In this document: one piece after another, positions 5,714 to 5,842 of the stretch
Layout of the letters: every line of letters begins with the position of its first letter
Numbering within the stretch: position 1 is the stretch's first letter
Source: Promethearchaeia archaeon
Lineage (GTDB): Archaea; Asgardarchaeota; Lokiarchaeia; Sigyniarchaeales; SOKP01
Direction: 5' to 3'
Assembly (NCBI GenBank): GCA_029856295.1
Contig: JAHQWS010000159.1
Coordinates: 1 to 5,842, forward strand
DNA: 5,842 nt
The notes under the pieces: model-generated
Seen by the model: the letters and a program-made list of their open reading frames with translations, nothing else
Told to the model about the DNA's origin: nothing
Databases searched by the model: none
Position numbers and translations under genes: made by a program

Positions 5714-5757
5714 AGGGTTAATTTTATAAACGAATGATCAATTATAAAATAACCCCT
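5714..5757. repeat. Imperfect inverted repeat, 16-bp arms with a 12-base centre
   Basis: The arms are agggttaattttataa (5714-5729) and ttataaaataacccct (5742-5757); 14 of 16 positions pair. The centre (5730-5741) contains tgatca. In a minus-strand transcript this would fold into a stem-loop starting 12 bases after the stop codon at 5770 and ending about 47 bases before ATG 5666. It could be an operator overlapping a TATA box, the 3' end structure of an upstream gene, or a leader hairpin. No T tract follows it, so it is not a standard intrinsic terminator. Confidence 0.55.
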
Positions 5758-5769
5758 CTTTTTATTTTC

Positions 5770-5829
5770 TTACATTATAATACCCCGTTCTAGTAAATTG
5801 GCATATTCTGTAAGTTTTAGATTATTCAT
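5770..5829 (-). CDS. Very short reading frame (19 aa) or C-terminal tail of a gene entering from the right
   Basis: Minus-strand ATG 5829 to TAA 5770 encodes MNNLKLTEYANLLERGIIM. The frame is open further right to the window edge, so this may be the last 23 or so codons of a larger gene upstream of the radical SAM gene. Alternatively gggag at 5842-5838, eight bases before the ATG, resembles a Shine-Dalgarno sequence and would support a real small gene, although no other gene here has one. The peptide is helix-like and has no Cys. Function is unknown. Confidence 0.25.
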   Translation of the reverse strand: MNNLKLTEYANLLERGIIM

Positions 5830-5842
5830 TAAAAAATCTCCC

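Noticed and set aside
5735..5740. tgatca palindrome upstream of the radical SAM gene
   Set aside because: Only six bases are symmetrical and its centre does not coincide with that of the larger inverted repeat.
1..5842. CRISPR array, insertion sequence or integration site
   Set aside because: No spaced repeat series, transposase or integrase motif, or terminal inverted repeats with target duplication were seen anywhere in the window.

Overview
The window is AT-rich (about one third G+C by eye) and looks archaeal. Genes lack clear Shine-Dalgarno sequences. Several start codons lie 20-30 bases downstream of TATA-like boxes, the arrangement expected for leaderless archaeal transcripts, and ATA and AGA codons are frequent. 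An Asgard (Lokiarchaeia-like) or another AT-rich archaeal lineage would fit, but this is inferred from style only; there is no rRNA, tRNA or marker protein here to settle it.

Layout: positions 1-272 are a non-coding AT-rich leader with a T10 tract (possible end signal of a gene to the left) and short direct repeats. Positions 273-1337 (+) encode an NAD-type beta-decarboxylating dehydrogenase whose substrate-pocket residues match 3-isopropylmalate dehydrogenase (LeuB-like). It converges, with a 10-bp gap, on a block of five minus-strand genes read right to left: a radical SAM/SPASM enzyme (5666-4575), a sarcosine/dimethylglycine-N-methyltransferase-like enzyme (4477-3659), a TIGR04282/DUF2064 nucleotidyltransferase-fold 'transferase 1' (3632-2844), a TIGR04283 family-2 glycosyltransferase 'transferase 2' (2829-2056) and a UbiE-like class I methyltransferase (2010-1348). 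The last three intergenic gaps are only 14-45 bp, so this is probably one operon, perhaps with internal promoters before the second and last genes. Right of the radical SAM gene lie a possible operator or hairpin (imperfect inverted repeat) and a very short reading frame or the tail of a gene outside the window.

How the genes may work together: TIGR04282 and TIGR04283 are the paired transferases named for co-occurrence with the radical SAM enzyme ArsS in arsenosugar-type clusters. Here the pair sits with a radical SAM enzyme of a different architecture (SPASM, not ArsS) and two methyltransferases that lack the cysteine set of ArsM. The block therefore looks like a variant pathway in which a small molecule is built by radical chemistry, methylated and glycosylated. 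Its product cannot be read from the sequence. This five-gene block is the most interesting part of the window.
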